The translations under genes were made by a program, and so were the position numbers. A stretch of 64,000 nucleotides of DNA from Phragmites australis (Eukaryota > Streptophyta > Magnoliopsida > Poales > Poaceae). Under the pieces are notes generated by a model, which searched no databases, was not told where the DNA came from, and was given only the letters and a program-made list of their open reading frames with translations. Each line of letters starts with the position of its first letter. Position 1 is the stretch's first letter. Positions 47,691 through 57,189 of the stretch are shown here, in pieces. The stretch lies in assembly GCF_958298935.1 (NCBI RefSeq), contig NC_084941.1:11382001-11446000 (forward strand). Direction: 5' to 3'.

Positions 47691-48246
47691 TGTTTGGCGT
47701 GATACGTGTTTTTAGACAACTCGTTGCCCTCTAGAAGGAAGTCCCTCAAGAATCATAACAACTCATTGAAGCTCTTATCAGACCAACCATTGCCAGACTT
47801 CATTTGCAGCAATGTTAGCACAACATGCTGCTTGTTGTGCTCTTTCTTATATCCCAGGAACACCGTTGCTTTATAGTTCTCTATCATGTGCTGGAACTTT
47901 TCTTGTTGCCTATCACTAGTGAAGTCTCCCTCTGCATTGCGTAACATTTTGTCTAGGTCGTCATCATCGTTACTGACAAAAGTATCTTCAAATACTGATA
48001 TATCGATGTTTTCATCAACCATCATATTGTTGCCTCTGTCTTCCTCGACTGAAAGCCGCTCTTCATGAACAACCTCTTTATGTTCACCGTGCTTAGTCCA
48101 GCGTATATAGCCAGGTTTGAAAACCCTGCGAAACAAGTGTGCATGGATCTACTCTATGCCTGAGAACTACTTCTCATTCTTGCAGTCAACACATGAAAAA
48201 CATATATAGTGATCATCACGCTTGTTTTTCGGCTTCCTGTATGTCA

Positions 48247-48251
48247 CGACA
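48247..48251. repeat. Target-site duplication CGACA of the solo LTR
   Basis: CGACA is repeated at 49,875-49,879, on the other side of the LTR. Confidence 0.85.
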
Positions 48252-49874
48252 TGAAAGTGCATCTAGGCCCCCTAAGTAAGTTTTGGCTTATTGATGACAA
48301 ACGATTAAGGGATTAATAGTTTGCTGAGTTTATGAACATGTTTTAAGTTCCATTGGTTAAGATAAGAGTTGTTGGCGTTCCTCAAAAAGATAAGAGAAGC
48401 GGCATAGTTACTCAATAGGTTTAAATTTATTTTATTTTGAATTTGAGTTAATGATAGCCGTACTATCAAGAGGATGCATGTTGATAGTCTTAAAGATATC
48501 TCCGTGCTCAAAATATTCTTTTAGGACCAAAAGATGAGAGACAATCACTCACGGATACCGGAAAATAGTTTTTGTTGTCTGAGCCCGGAGTCTCCGGGTG
48601 AACCCAGATACTCTGGACTCTGTCTAGTTGGTCGGAATCTTCGAGTGAGACTCCGCCAAAGAGTCTCGGTTTGAGTCTAAGAAACTCAACTCGGAGTCTC
48701 CGGGTTAGCCCGGATACTCTGGGGTTCTGTTTGCGGCCTGAGTCTCCGAGTGAGACTCTGCCAGCGAGTCTCAGGTAAAGCCTCGTGTGCTTATCCCGGA
48801 GTCTCCGGGTTAGCCCGAATACTTCGGTGTTCTGTTCGTGACCAGAGTCTTCGAGTGAGACTCCACCAAAGAGTCTCGGGTAGGTCTTAAGTGTGTTACC
48901 CAGAGTCTCCGGGATGGCCCGGATACTCCGGGTCCTGATGTCTCCGGACCCTTCAGATAGGCTCCGGACAGTGTATTTTTGCTAGGTCTTTGTGTGTTAC
49001 CCGGAGTCTCTGGCTGAACCCGGATACTCTGGGTTAGTTCAAAATAGACTGTAACAGCTAGTTTTTTTAAGTGAGCTATATATACCCCTCACCCCCTTTG
49101 TTGGGGGGCTGCTAAACCAACTCGTGGACAAATATTCTCAAAGTCATTCAATAGCCTTCCTAATTCCTCTAGAGCTCAAATTTGTGCAAGATTTGGAGAT
49201 TAGGGTTTGGGAAGTGAGTTTGAGTGCTAAAAAGTAAGAACTCCACTCTTGAGCACTTGAGGTCATTAACGAGCTTTTGATTTGCATTCTTTTCTCTTGG
49301 AGCTGTGCGCTCCTAGACGGCAAGGCGTCATCCGGAGAGCACCCAAGTTTGTGGAGTGCCCCGGGAGTTTGTATTACCCTTGTTGATTTGAGCAAGAACC
49401 CTCGCTTGATCTTTGTGGTCGCTTGAGAGAGAAAAGGGTTGGAAAGGACCCGACTCTTTGTGAGCTCCTCAATAGAGACGTAGGCACCTCTTTGTGAAGT
49501 GACCGAACTTCGGGAATAAATTCTTGTCCATTTCATTTTGTTGCACATTAACTTGCTTTAGTTAATATTTGGGGATTTTCCGATCTACTTGTTAGTGTGC
49601 TTGTGACTGCAGGGTGTTGGTGATAAGGTACTTAGACCTCCTCTAGAACCTGTGGTAACTCTTGGAATCACTTAGATTTACTCAACATTTCTTTAGTTTC
49701 ATTTTCCTGTATAATCCGGAGTATCCGGATAAGGCCAGAGTATCCGGGTTCTGTATAACCCAAAGTCTCCGGATAAACCTAGAGTCTTCGGATTCAGTTA
49801 TCCGCTGTCAAGTTTTTAAATTGCAGGAATAGCCTATTCACCCCCTCCCTCTAGGCGACATCTCGTACATTTCA
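48252..49874 (+). mobile_element. Solo LTR, SIRE/Maximus-type Ty1/copia, 1623 bp
   Basis: It starts TGAAAGTGCATCTAGGCCCC and ends CATTTCA, flanked by CGACA on both sides. The start, and the end phrase ATTCACCCCCTCCCTCTAGG, are typical of SIRE/Maximus LTRs of grasses. At 48,580-49,040 it carries about ten variants of the phrase GGAGTCTCCGGGTTAGCCC, GGATACTCTGGG and GAGTCTTCGAGTGAGACTC; more copies lie at 49,715-49,800. A leader-like TATATATACCCC lies at about 49,078. It landed in the TNP2 transposase coding region of the CACTA element. Confidence 0.9.
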
Positions 49875-50196
49875 CGACAACCCTAAAAAAAGCATCCACA
49901 CCCTGAAAGAACTCTGGGCCATGACGGTCAACCTTGTACATCCATATCCGTCCCATTTGCAAATGTTTGATTATCATTATGTTTTAGCAATCATTAAAAA
50001 ACCATGCAATATTTCAAAATACACATCTAATTTATTGAATAACCTCGCATCTTGATTGCTCCATGTTAGATGGCCCATCACCTTCCAGCACTTGGTCTGG
50101 GTCGGAGGACCCACCTTCTAAATACTGTCACGTCCGCTTGTGACTAGCGGGTGGATGTGCCATCCATATAGCACAATATTCATATTCAATATGTTG

Positions 50197-50322
50197 ATCT
50201 ATTTAGAGGTGATTTTAATCTTTTTTACTAATTCACTACTAGAAAATTGGAGATATGTTTTAATCTATTTAGAGGTGATGTTAACATTTTTTTTCTTAAA
50301 TCACTACTAGAAAATTGGAGAT
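50197..50322 (+). repeat. Tandem duplication of about 60 bp with CACTA-like ends
   Basis: Units 50,197-50,254 and 50,263-50,322 each run from ATCTATTTAGAGGTGAT to CACTACTAGAAAATTGGAG. The end of each unit resembles a CACTA terminus, although no second end is seen. Confidence 0.6.
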
Positions 50323-50944
50323 CAAGGTCACCATGGCATAATCACATACTTTCAAATCTAGAGCAATCGAGCATACAAATCTAGCCACAAATGAAAAGTT
50401 GTAGATCATCCCTATGTGCCCTACAATGAGAAAATTGTAATTCTTACTCAATTAGAGTTCAATTGGAGCTCTAGGTCCTCCCAAAATTCATCACATGGAG
50501 CAATCACATACTTTCAAACCTAGAGCAATCTAGCAAGTAAATCTAAGTAAAAATGAAATGTAAATCATCTTACTAACCTTGAAGCACCTTGGTCACGTAG
50601 ATTCCTCCAAATTTTGAAGTCTCTAAGTGCAAGGTCGGGCACAAATGGCGGGAGCCAAGCAGAACAGAGCTCATCTCTGTTCCATTCGCGCTTGGGAGAA
50701 GAAGGCGCCTCTTATAGACTATACACTTATTAGTGCTGGCTCATGGTTACCTGCAGGCACTGAAATATCATTACCGGTTTGTTCCAAGAACCGGTACTGA
50801 TACTAAGTATTGGTGCCAGTTCAACCCGACTAAATCGATGATCGAGCATGGGAAAGTATGAACCAGCACTGATACTTCATCAATGTCGGTTCTATCCTAG
50901 CCGGCACTGATGATCCAGCTTAGATGACTATTTTTGTTGTAGTG

Positions 50945-53300
50945 ATCTAGTGTTGCTACTCTATTACAACAAAGTTTTGCACCTTAAGCTCTAATCCTAC
51001 AAACTACACATGATAATTTTAGGAAAGCTAAATGCGAAAGATATAACGGTGCAATATAAAAGTGCAGAGAATGTAAATGAGATTGAGAGCGCAAACTAGA
51101 TATAAGGATTTTTTTCATGTGGTTTCGGTGAGTTGTCTCTCCTCACTAGTCCACGTTGGAGCCCCTCGTAATGACCAAGCTCCCGGGTCAGATAACTTCG
51201 TAGTTCTTATAGTTAGAGCTCCCCACACATCGATGGGTCTTCTACTAGGTGCACCCAGATTCTTACCGTCGTCTTCACTAAGGTATTTCTTTGCCGCTCC
51301 GGCACGGGCCATTCCTCCCACTCACAATGCTTGTGGCTGCTCTATAAACTTGATTGGAGGATTTCGCAAGACTCACCGCCTCCAAGCAGTATAGGTGTTG
51401 GCAAACACCAAGAGTAATAAGTGTGGTTCACTCACTTGATCCAACTCTAGGCTAATCAACTAGATAGATGCACACTAGGTCTAAATTAGGACTCATCAAG
51501 TTCTTAATCTTGTGTTAATTGGCTTGATCTTCAATATCTTCACTTTGGTGACAAGATCTCTCAAATGTGTGTGGCAACATTTCCTCTAGCTCTAGCTAAC
51601 TTCAAATGGCTGGGCACGAAATATTTATAGGGCCAACTCTAAAAACTAGCTCTACCACAGAAACAATGAAAGCAGACAGAGTGTTACAAACAGTTTCCTA
51701 AGACTCGTCACTGACAAAGTACCCAGAGACAGTTGCTAAAATCAATGTGTCTGTAACATAGCTGACCATCTCGGTGTGCCAGAAGTCCTAGACATACATT
51801 AAGAAAAAGCATCTGTGATGTGTCATAAAACACAAATGGATATTAAGAAAAAACATATGTGATGTGTCATAAGACACAAACAGATATTAATAAAAATCAT
51901 CTTGTTGTGAAGATGGATATGGACATTAAGAAAAACCGTATGTAATGTGAAGACACAGATGGACAATAACAAAACCCATATGTGATGTGTCATCAGACAC
52001 ATACGGATATTAACAAAAACCATCTTTGATATGTCATAAGACACAAATAGACATTAAGAAAAACCGCATGTGATGTGTCATCAGACATAGATGAACATTA
52101 AGAAAAAAAAACATCTGTGATGACACATATGGACATTAAATAAAACTATATGTGTCTGTGGGGTAAATATTTTATGAATTTCCAAATGACATCAATTGAA
52201 GAAAAAAATTATATAAAAATTATAGCTCTCGATGAGATTTACAACTTTGCAATATATAACATTTTCATTTGAAGTCATTTAAATGCTCAAATAATTATTC
52301 AAAATTTTAGACAATAAGGATCAAAATGATAAAATATCCTATTGCTATCACCAGGTTCAATGCCCACAAAACATAGTCCTGTGTATTTTGTGCGAAAAAT
52401 TGCGTGACTTGTGTGATGATATGGCATGGGTCATGTGACGATGTGGCCGGGGTGCGAAAAGATTTATTATTTTTTCTACATCCAAAATACTATTTTTATG
52501 AAAATAGTATCACAAATGGACATTAAGAAAAAACATATATGATGTATCATAAGACATGATATTAACAAAAATTATCTATGATGTGTCATAAGACATAGAC
52601 AGATATTAACAAAAACCGTCCATGTGTAGCTATGTTACAGACAGAGTGTTAACCTGTATGTGATAAGTTTGATATCACACACACTTTTGCTGAAATAAAA
52701 AACAAATCCGTATGTGATAGGGTTTAACAACCATCTATGATAACATGTTCTGAGATAGTGACTGTTGAAGGAATCTGCCTAGAAACTCCAGTTGCCATAT
52801 GATACGGTGACCCCCACCATATGGAATGGTGACCATCTTTCCAATGGTAAAAAAATTGACTACTAGAGCCTCTCTGTACACACTGTATGATATGGGGCAT
52901 CAGTTGACAAATTCTCTGTCTCGCGACACGATGCCTATCATATAATACGATGACCTTACTGTATGGTACAGTGACTTTGAAAAACTTTATTTCCTTTTGT
53001 CTATCCACCACTGTATGATATAGTGACCTATTTTTCGGAGGGGACTTGTCCAATTCAATCCATCTCAAGTCCTAGTCCTTGTAGCTTCTCTTTCTTGATG
53101 TCTTGAGTCTTCCTTTGTCTGTTAGAGCTAATCAAATCTAGTGTGTATCACCTACTTAGGTAACTAACCTAAAGGCACTACATCAAGTTACTAAACCTAA
53201 ACCTCTCTTCAATAAGTCCTTATATTTTTATGAAACACTTTTTTGGCCTTGATGTTCATCCCTTTAAGGTGTTTAGAACCCCAGGTTCATTACATATCAT
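50945..53300 (-). repeat. LTR-like sequence split by a nested element; ends not resolved
   Basis: Two parts, 50,950-51,645 and 52,765-53,300, have the look of one long retrotransposon LTR in minus orientation. The second part carries repeated palindrome-like phrases (CATATGATACGGTGACCC, CTGTATGATATGGGG, CTGTATGATATAGTGACC) like those in the other long LTRs of this window. I found neither reliable TG/CA ends nor a target duplication. There is no gag-pol. Confidence 0.4.
51650..52760. mobile_element. Non-autonomous CACTA-like element, about 1.1 kb
   Basis: The right end TTCTGAGATAGTG fits the TAGTG terminus, and CTCTACCACAGAAAC at 51,650 would be a mutated left end. Inside each end lie many tandem copies of a 40- to 45-base phrase (CATCTGTGATGTGTCATAAG, ACACAAACGGATATTAAGAA) at about 51,790-52,150 and 52,505-52,620. 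TGTCTGTAACATAGCT (51,750) and its reverse complement (about 52,627) form an inverted pair. No transposase. Confidence 0.5.
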
Positions 53301-53963
53301 CTATGAGATTAAACCTTATATACTAGTAAATAATATTAGTCTCATTGACTATATTGATATTAATAATTAAAACAACATTGACCCAATACTAGTGCAATTT
53401 ATCTTTTAAGTTCCTTGGGTAATCTGCCTCTTGTAACCATGTAAGAGAATATATGTATTTCTATGTCAAAAGCAATCTAACATAATTGTATACAATTTCT
53501 CCCTCAATCCAAAGATATATTACGTTTTGGAATTTGAATGGTGAACTTCCTTAACATCGAGCACTATGCTACACAACATTATTTCCATGCAAATATGTAA
53601 CACCAGTGAATTTGTTATGAGAGGTACTTACAACATTTTTATATTGTTTTACTAACCTATTTCTATTAATATCTTATGTTAAAACTGCTTAATAGAAACC
53701 GTACCATGTCCACCTATAGAGAGTAACATAGTCTTACAGTAACAACAATAACAAATGACTGGAATCAATCATCTTAACCAACTCTTGTTCCATTAAGGTT
53801 CATTAATGCCCCATATCAACACCACTTGCACTGTAAATAAACTGTAAAGGTTTGGAATTCAACACCTATTAATCTTTGCTATACAAGTGATTTATAGATT
53901 TACACAGTTTAGATAATCAAAGTACAACTTTTAGTCTCTACACCAACAAAGGATAGACACATC
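53301..53963. other. No gene seen, AT-rich
   Basis: I see nothing recognisable here. Confidence 0.4.
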
Positions 53964-54069
53964 TATTTTTTTTGAAAAATAGGCACTCAAATTCACATCC
54001 AAGAGAAGTCAAACTTATATGATCTAGACGTATATCCACACATTCAATCAACTGAGCTAGACACAATTC
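53964..54069 (-). mobile_element. tRNA-derived SINE
   Basis: On the minus strand GTCTAGCTCAGTTGATTG (54,062-54,045) contains a tRNA A box (TAGCTCAGTTGAT). About 45 bases on, AGTTTGACTTC resembles a B box. The 3' side ends in TTTTTCAAAAAAAA. Size, order and tail fit a plant SINE. Confidence 0.6.
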
Positions 54070-54189
54070 CCAACAAACACAACCACATCTAATAGATTCA
54101 ATAACAGACGCCATGCGCTGGACCGGAGCTTAGCCGTGAGAATAGGTGATGGCCGTGCGCGAGAAGACGGACTAAACCTCCTAATTACC

Positions 54190-54250
54190 TCCTCCGGTCA
54201 TAAAAAGCTGACGTTTTAAACATAATTTTTACATACCAATGAGAGGATAA
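54190..54250. repeat. Possible Stowaway MITE terminus
   Basis: TTACCTCCTCCGGTCATAAA resembles the Stowaway end CTCCCTCCG. No opposite end found. Confidence 0.2.
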
Positions 54251-54321
54251 TTAGGGGGCATATTTACCATTCTACCCGTACTAATTCAAATGAGCAAGGA
54301 ACACAAAAATAGAGTAGAAAA

Positions 54322-54460
54322 GCGTTGTTGTCCGAGTGGTTTGAGACGATCTCCCTACCACAAGACGTATAACGTTCGAGTACCACTCACTCATGTTGTT
54401 TTCCTTGCTAGTCTTTTCTTCTTTGCAGCACGCCAGCACTTGCGTGTGGTTTTTTTTGCT
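54322..54460 (+). mobile_element. tRNA-related SINE-like sequence
   Basis: TTGTCCGAGTGGTTTGAG (54,328-54,345) is a serine/leucine-tRNA-like A box, and ACGTTCGAGTACC at 54,372 a B box, 42 bases apart. The acceptor ends do not pair, so it is not a working tRNA gene. A T-rich run (GGTTTTTTTTGC, about 54,449) may be the 3' end. Confidence 0.45.
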
Positions 54461-54966
54461 CAATTTTTTTCCTGCATGCTTGGCGCATTTGTTTATTCAT
54501 TCTGCATGCTCATGGCTTTGTTTAATTGCCCAAGACAACGACCATCCCATCTCCTGCATGCCACCTCTCTCACCGCCATGCTTCTTTTTCGTTTTCTTTT
54601 GCATGTCTCTCTTGCTGCCAGCTTTTCTTTGCTCGCACCAGCAACTACTCGAGTACAGCTAAATAATTTCGCCGGCTCGAATGGTTTGGCGCTAAAATAT
54701 CCAGTCACGCGCATGCATATATACACACTAACTCTCCTAAAATATTGTATAGTTTCCTCTCTTCTCACCACACACCGAAGGTAGCTTTGGAAAAGAAGCA
54801 GCCATAAATATCATGCATGCCGTTGTGTTGTTGCACTAATAGTAGGGGTAAAAAAGTCCAGATGATCCCTCGATTCTCTCAACATCAGTTTTTCACATAC
54901 TTTTTGCAAACCTCTTCAGTGCCAGCTTTTTAAAGACCGGGGAGAGTAGCAAATAACAATTAGTAC
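54461..54966. other. No gene seen
   Basis: An open frame of 164 codons (54,290-54,784, plus) crosses the SINE-like sequence and shows no domain. I do not regard it as a gene. Confidence 0.4.
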
Positions 54967-55083
54967 GATGTTAATATAATGCAGTCTGGGATGCTCACAT
55001 GTATGTTGAAATTAAAGACTCAATTGCGATGTTAATGCAGTCTGGGATGCTCACATGTATGTTGAAATTAAAGACTCAATTGC
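54967..55083 (+). repeat. Recent tandem duplication, 56-61 bp unit
   Basis: Units 54,967-55,027 and 55,028-55,083 both start GATGTTAAT and end GACTCAATTGC. They are identical apart from a 5-base insertion (AATAT/ATAAT) in the first. The near-identity points to a recent event. Confidence 0.9.
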
Positions 55084-55233
55084 GCCGTACATGGCGATGT
55101 TCGATCGATCATGTGAGCATGGTAAACATCTGACTGATCCATCGGACCATCTCTTGCTTCAGTTTGAGGGTACGCTCGAGCAATTAAGCAAGGGAATCGT
55201 GCATGGCTAAACAATGGAGCCAAACTAACCATA

Positions 55234-57127
55234 TGAGAAATCAAATTAAAATATACCTTAATTTGTGTATGATGAGTCATTAATAATATTGAATTTGAGA
55301 TGATTTTAGTTGACATAAACTTGTTTGTGTGTGATCTTATTTATGGCTACCTAAAGTTTAAATTGGAACAGATTATTTCAGAGTCTAGGAAATTATACCT
55401 TACCAGAACATCCGGTGTGTGAGTTTTTGACCACACCGGATAGTCCGGTGTTAAAGTAAAGTGAGCATGGAGCAATTTCAGTGCTAAAGCAAAAATGGAA
55501 GCAAACATTGGATGGTCTGGCGATGGACTTAGAGAGTGCTAAAGTATTTTCTGCAGAGAGGAGATTTTTGCCGTCAAGTTTGAATATGTACGCCGGATGG
55601 TTCGGTGTTGAGTTTGTGATCACTGGAGAATACGCTGGACCTTTTGTTGCAGAGAGGTTGCAGAAGTGTGGTTCGATGGATTGGCACACGCTGGATTATC
55701 CGGTGATGGATATAAGATCACCGAAAGCTTTCACCGGACCTTTTCTTATAGAGAGCAAAAAAAATTCTAGAATAGATAGTGCTACACTCACCGGATGGTC
55801 CATTGTTCAGGAGCACAACACACCGGAACATTCGGTGTTCACGTTTTCTATAGGATGTGCTTTGAGTTGAAGTTTTTGATTTTGTGCTAACCTGAAGATG
55901 TTTTCAATGACGGGTGATCAGGGCTAAGCGGGTGCTTTGTGTTAGATGATCAAAGAGAGCCGGGCGGAGTCAAGGGTGATCCACATGAAGGTCAAGCAAA
56001 GCATGAAAGGAGGATGAAGATGGTGCGTTGACAAAGTTAAGCGAAGGGGATGCCGATGCAAGTGACAAAGCAACCCAAGGGATCGGGAGCGGGAGCGGGA
56101 GAGACTTGCTGATGATCAAGATCGCAAGACGGAGGACACACGTTATCATCAGAGCACTTGCTTCAGGTGAAAGCAATTGACAGCTAGTAACACTTTGAGA
56201 AGCATTCTAGGGTTTCGTAATTTGGCCTCAAAACTGTGAGAGGACTAAAGGAGTACATGACACCATCGTAAGGCTTGCGAAGCTAAGTCATGAAGGTACC
56301 GAGGCCGTCTAATGAATGGAGAAGAAAATGGACTAAAATACCCTCAGTAGTAGGTAGGAGTGTATTACAAGAGAGGGGTATTTTGAAAAAAGCTAGAAAA
56401 CTTAGTGTCAAATTCTTATGCCTATAAATAGAGAGGTAAGGCTATGAGAGAGGATGAACTGGCTATTTTGAGCCCCTCGTGTCATCCATATGAGAGCCTT
56501 GTATCACAGTTTTATAGGAGAGGAAGATGAGGGCTTAGTATATGTATTAGGTGAGAGCTTTGTGAGAAATTTTTTTTTGTAATCTGTTTAAAATAGTGCT
56601 GACTTGTGCTGCAATGAAGTTTAATTTTCTTGTTATTATGCTCACATTCTTCTAGTTTCCTTCTATTGGTTCTCTTGCAAGTTTGCAAATCTTTTAGTTT
56701 TCGGATTTGATTTTCGTTTCGGTATTTAAGCTGAAATTTCAACACCTTACGAGGTCATTCTTCTTGTTGCTAGAGGCATAAAATTCATATACACATGCTT
56801 ATGTGATGAAGTCTTGAATTCCCTTACTTCTAGACAATCAACTATGATAATTTCGTTGCTCGGTCTTCATCTTTTCTTGTTTCTTTGCAAGTTATGATCT
56901 TTCGAGTGCTAAGACACATGGAGGGATCTTAAATGAACCTATGGTTCATATACCATCTATAGAGTCATGTTGTCTCGATTTTCTCTTGTTAAAACTTCTC
57001 TCTATTTTTAATTCCGGTTGAGTTTTGAGTTGTGTTAGGTGATCCAATTAGGAGAAGATCATCGATTTCGCAAGAAATTTATTGAGACGCCTATTCACCT
57101 CCTCTAGTTGCCAGTCTCATTCCTACA
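55234..57127 (+). repeat. 5' LTR of the SIRE/Maximus-type element
   Basis: Begins TGAGAAATCAAATTAAAATA, ends CTCATTCCTACA. It holds repeated phrases like CACACCGGATAGTCCGGTG (55,380-55,830) and a TATAAATAGAG TATA box at about 56,425. Confidence 0.85.
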
Positions 57128-57144
57128 ATTAGTATCAGAGACGG
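57128..57144 (+). promoter_or_regulatory. Primer-binding site for initiator tRNA-Met
   Basis: ATTAGTATCAGAGACGG follows the LTR directly and differs little from the standard TGGTATCAGAGC. Confidence 0.8.
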
Positions 57145-57189
57145 TTTGATCACTTGTTGACCTTAACCGATTTTGTGATCCGTAGGCGA

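Larger units (their letters stand above)
47235..49956 (-). pseudogene. TNP2-type CACTA transposase, N-terminal part, interrupted and degenerate
   Basis: The ATG at 49,956 begins MGRIWMYKVDRHGPEFFQGV, the standard start of grass TNP2 transposases. At 49,875-49,879 it is cut by the solo LTR and resumes at 48,246 with the Transpos_assoc region (CVDCKNEK, one stop, HAHLFRRVFKPGYIRWTKHG). An acidic linker follows (48,060-47,900). Further on come LGLEVEKIHA, CRICGASRYK (about 47,580, the Cys pair of the TNP2 domain) and YFPTISRLKRLFANKANAEL with WWHAEWCKKDGILRRP (about 47,440-47,320). Stops and shifts are scattered, and a short internal duplication is present. The DDE catalytic part is absent. In working elements TNP2 cuts and joins the CACTA ends. 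Confidence 0.8.
46479..50944 (-). mobile_element. CACTA transposon, 4.5 kb, with nested solo LTR
   Basis: The left end CATTACTATAGAAATGGTC and the right end (reverse complement CACTACAACAAAAATAGTC) form a degenerate terminal inverted repeat, the left CACTA having become CATTA. Subterminal repeats around a phrase like CATCAGTGCCGACT in both orientations fill 46,490-46,745 and 50,725-50,930. Between them is a minus-strand TNP2 transposase remnant, interrupted by a 1.6-kb solo LTR. Flanking 3-mers ATT and ATC agree at two of three bases. Without the LTR the element is about 2.8 kb, much shorter than autonomous CACTA elements, so most of the transposase was lost by deletion. Confidence 0.8.

Noticed and set aside
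48580..49040. Repeated GAGTCTCCGGG phrases resembling an array with spacers
   Set aside because: The units are degenerate, spacing is irregular and they lie inside an LTR of a plant genome; not a CRISPR array.
51823..52044. Open frame of 73 codons with repeating phrases
   Set aside because: It only translates the CACTA-like subterminal tandem repeat.
52724..53068. Open frame of 114 codons, minus strand
   Set aside because: It translates the repeated palindrome-like phrases of an LTR-like region; no protein domain.
54322..54395. Possible tRNA-Ser gene
   Set aside because: A and B boxes are present but the acceptor stem does not pair; better read as SINE-like.
54290..54784. Plus-strand open frame of 164 codons
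   Set aside because: No domain, biased hydrophobic composition, and it overlaps a SINE-like sequence.
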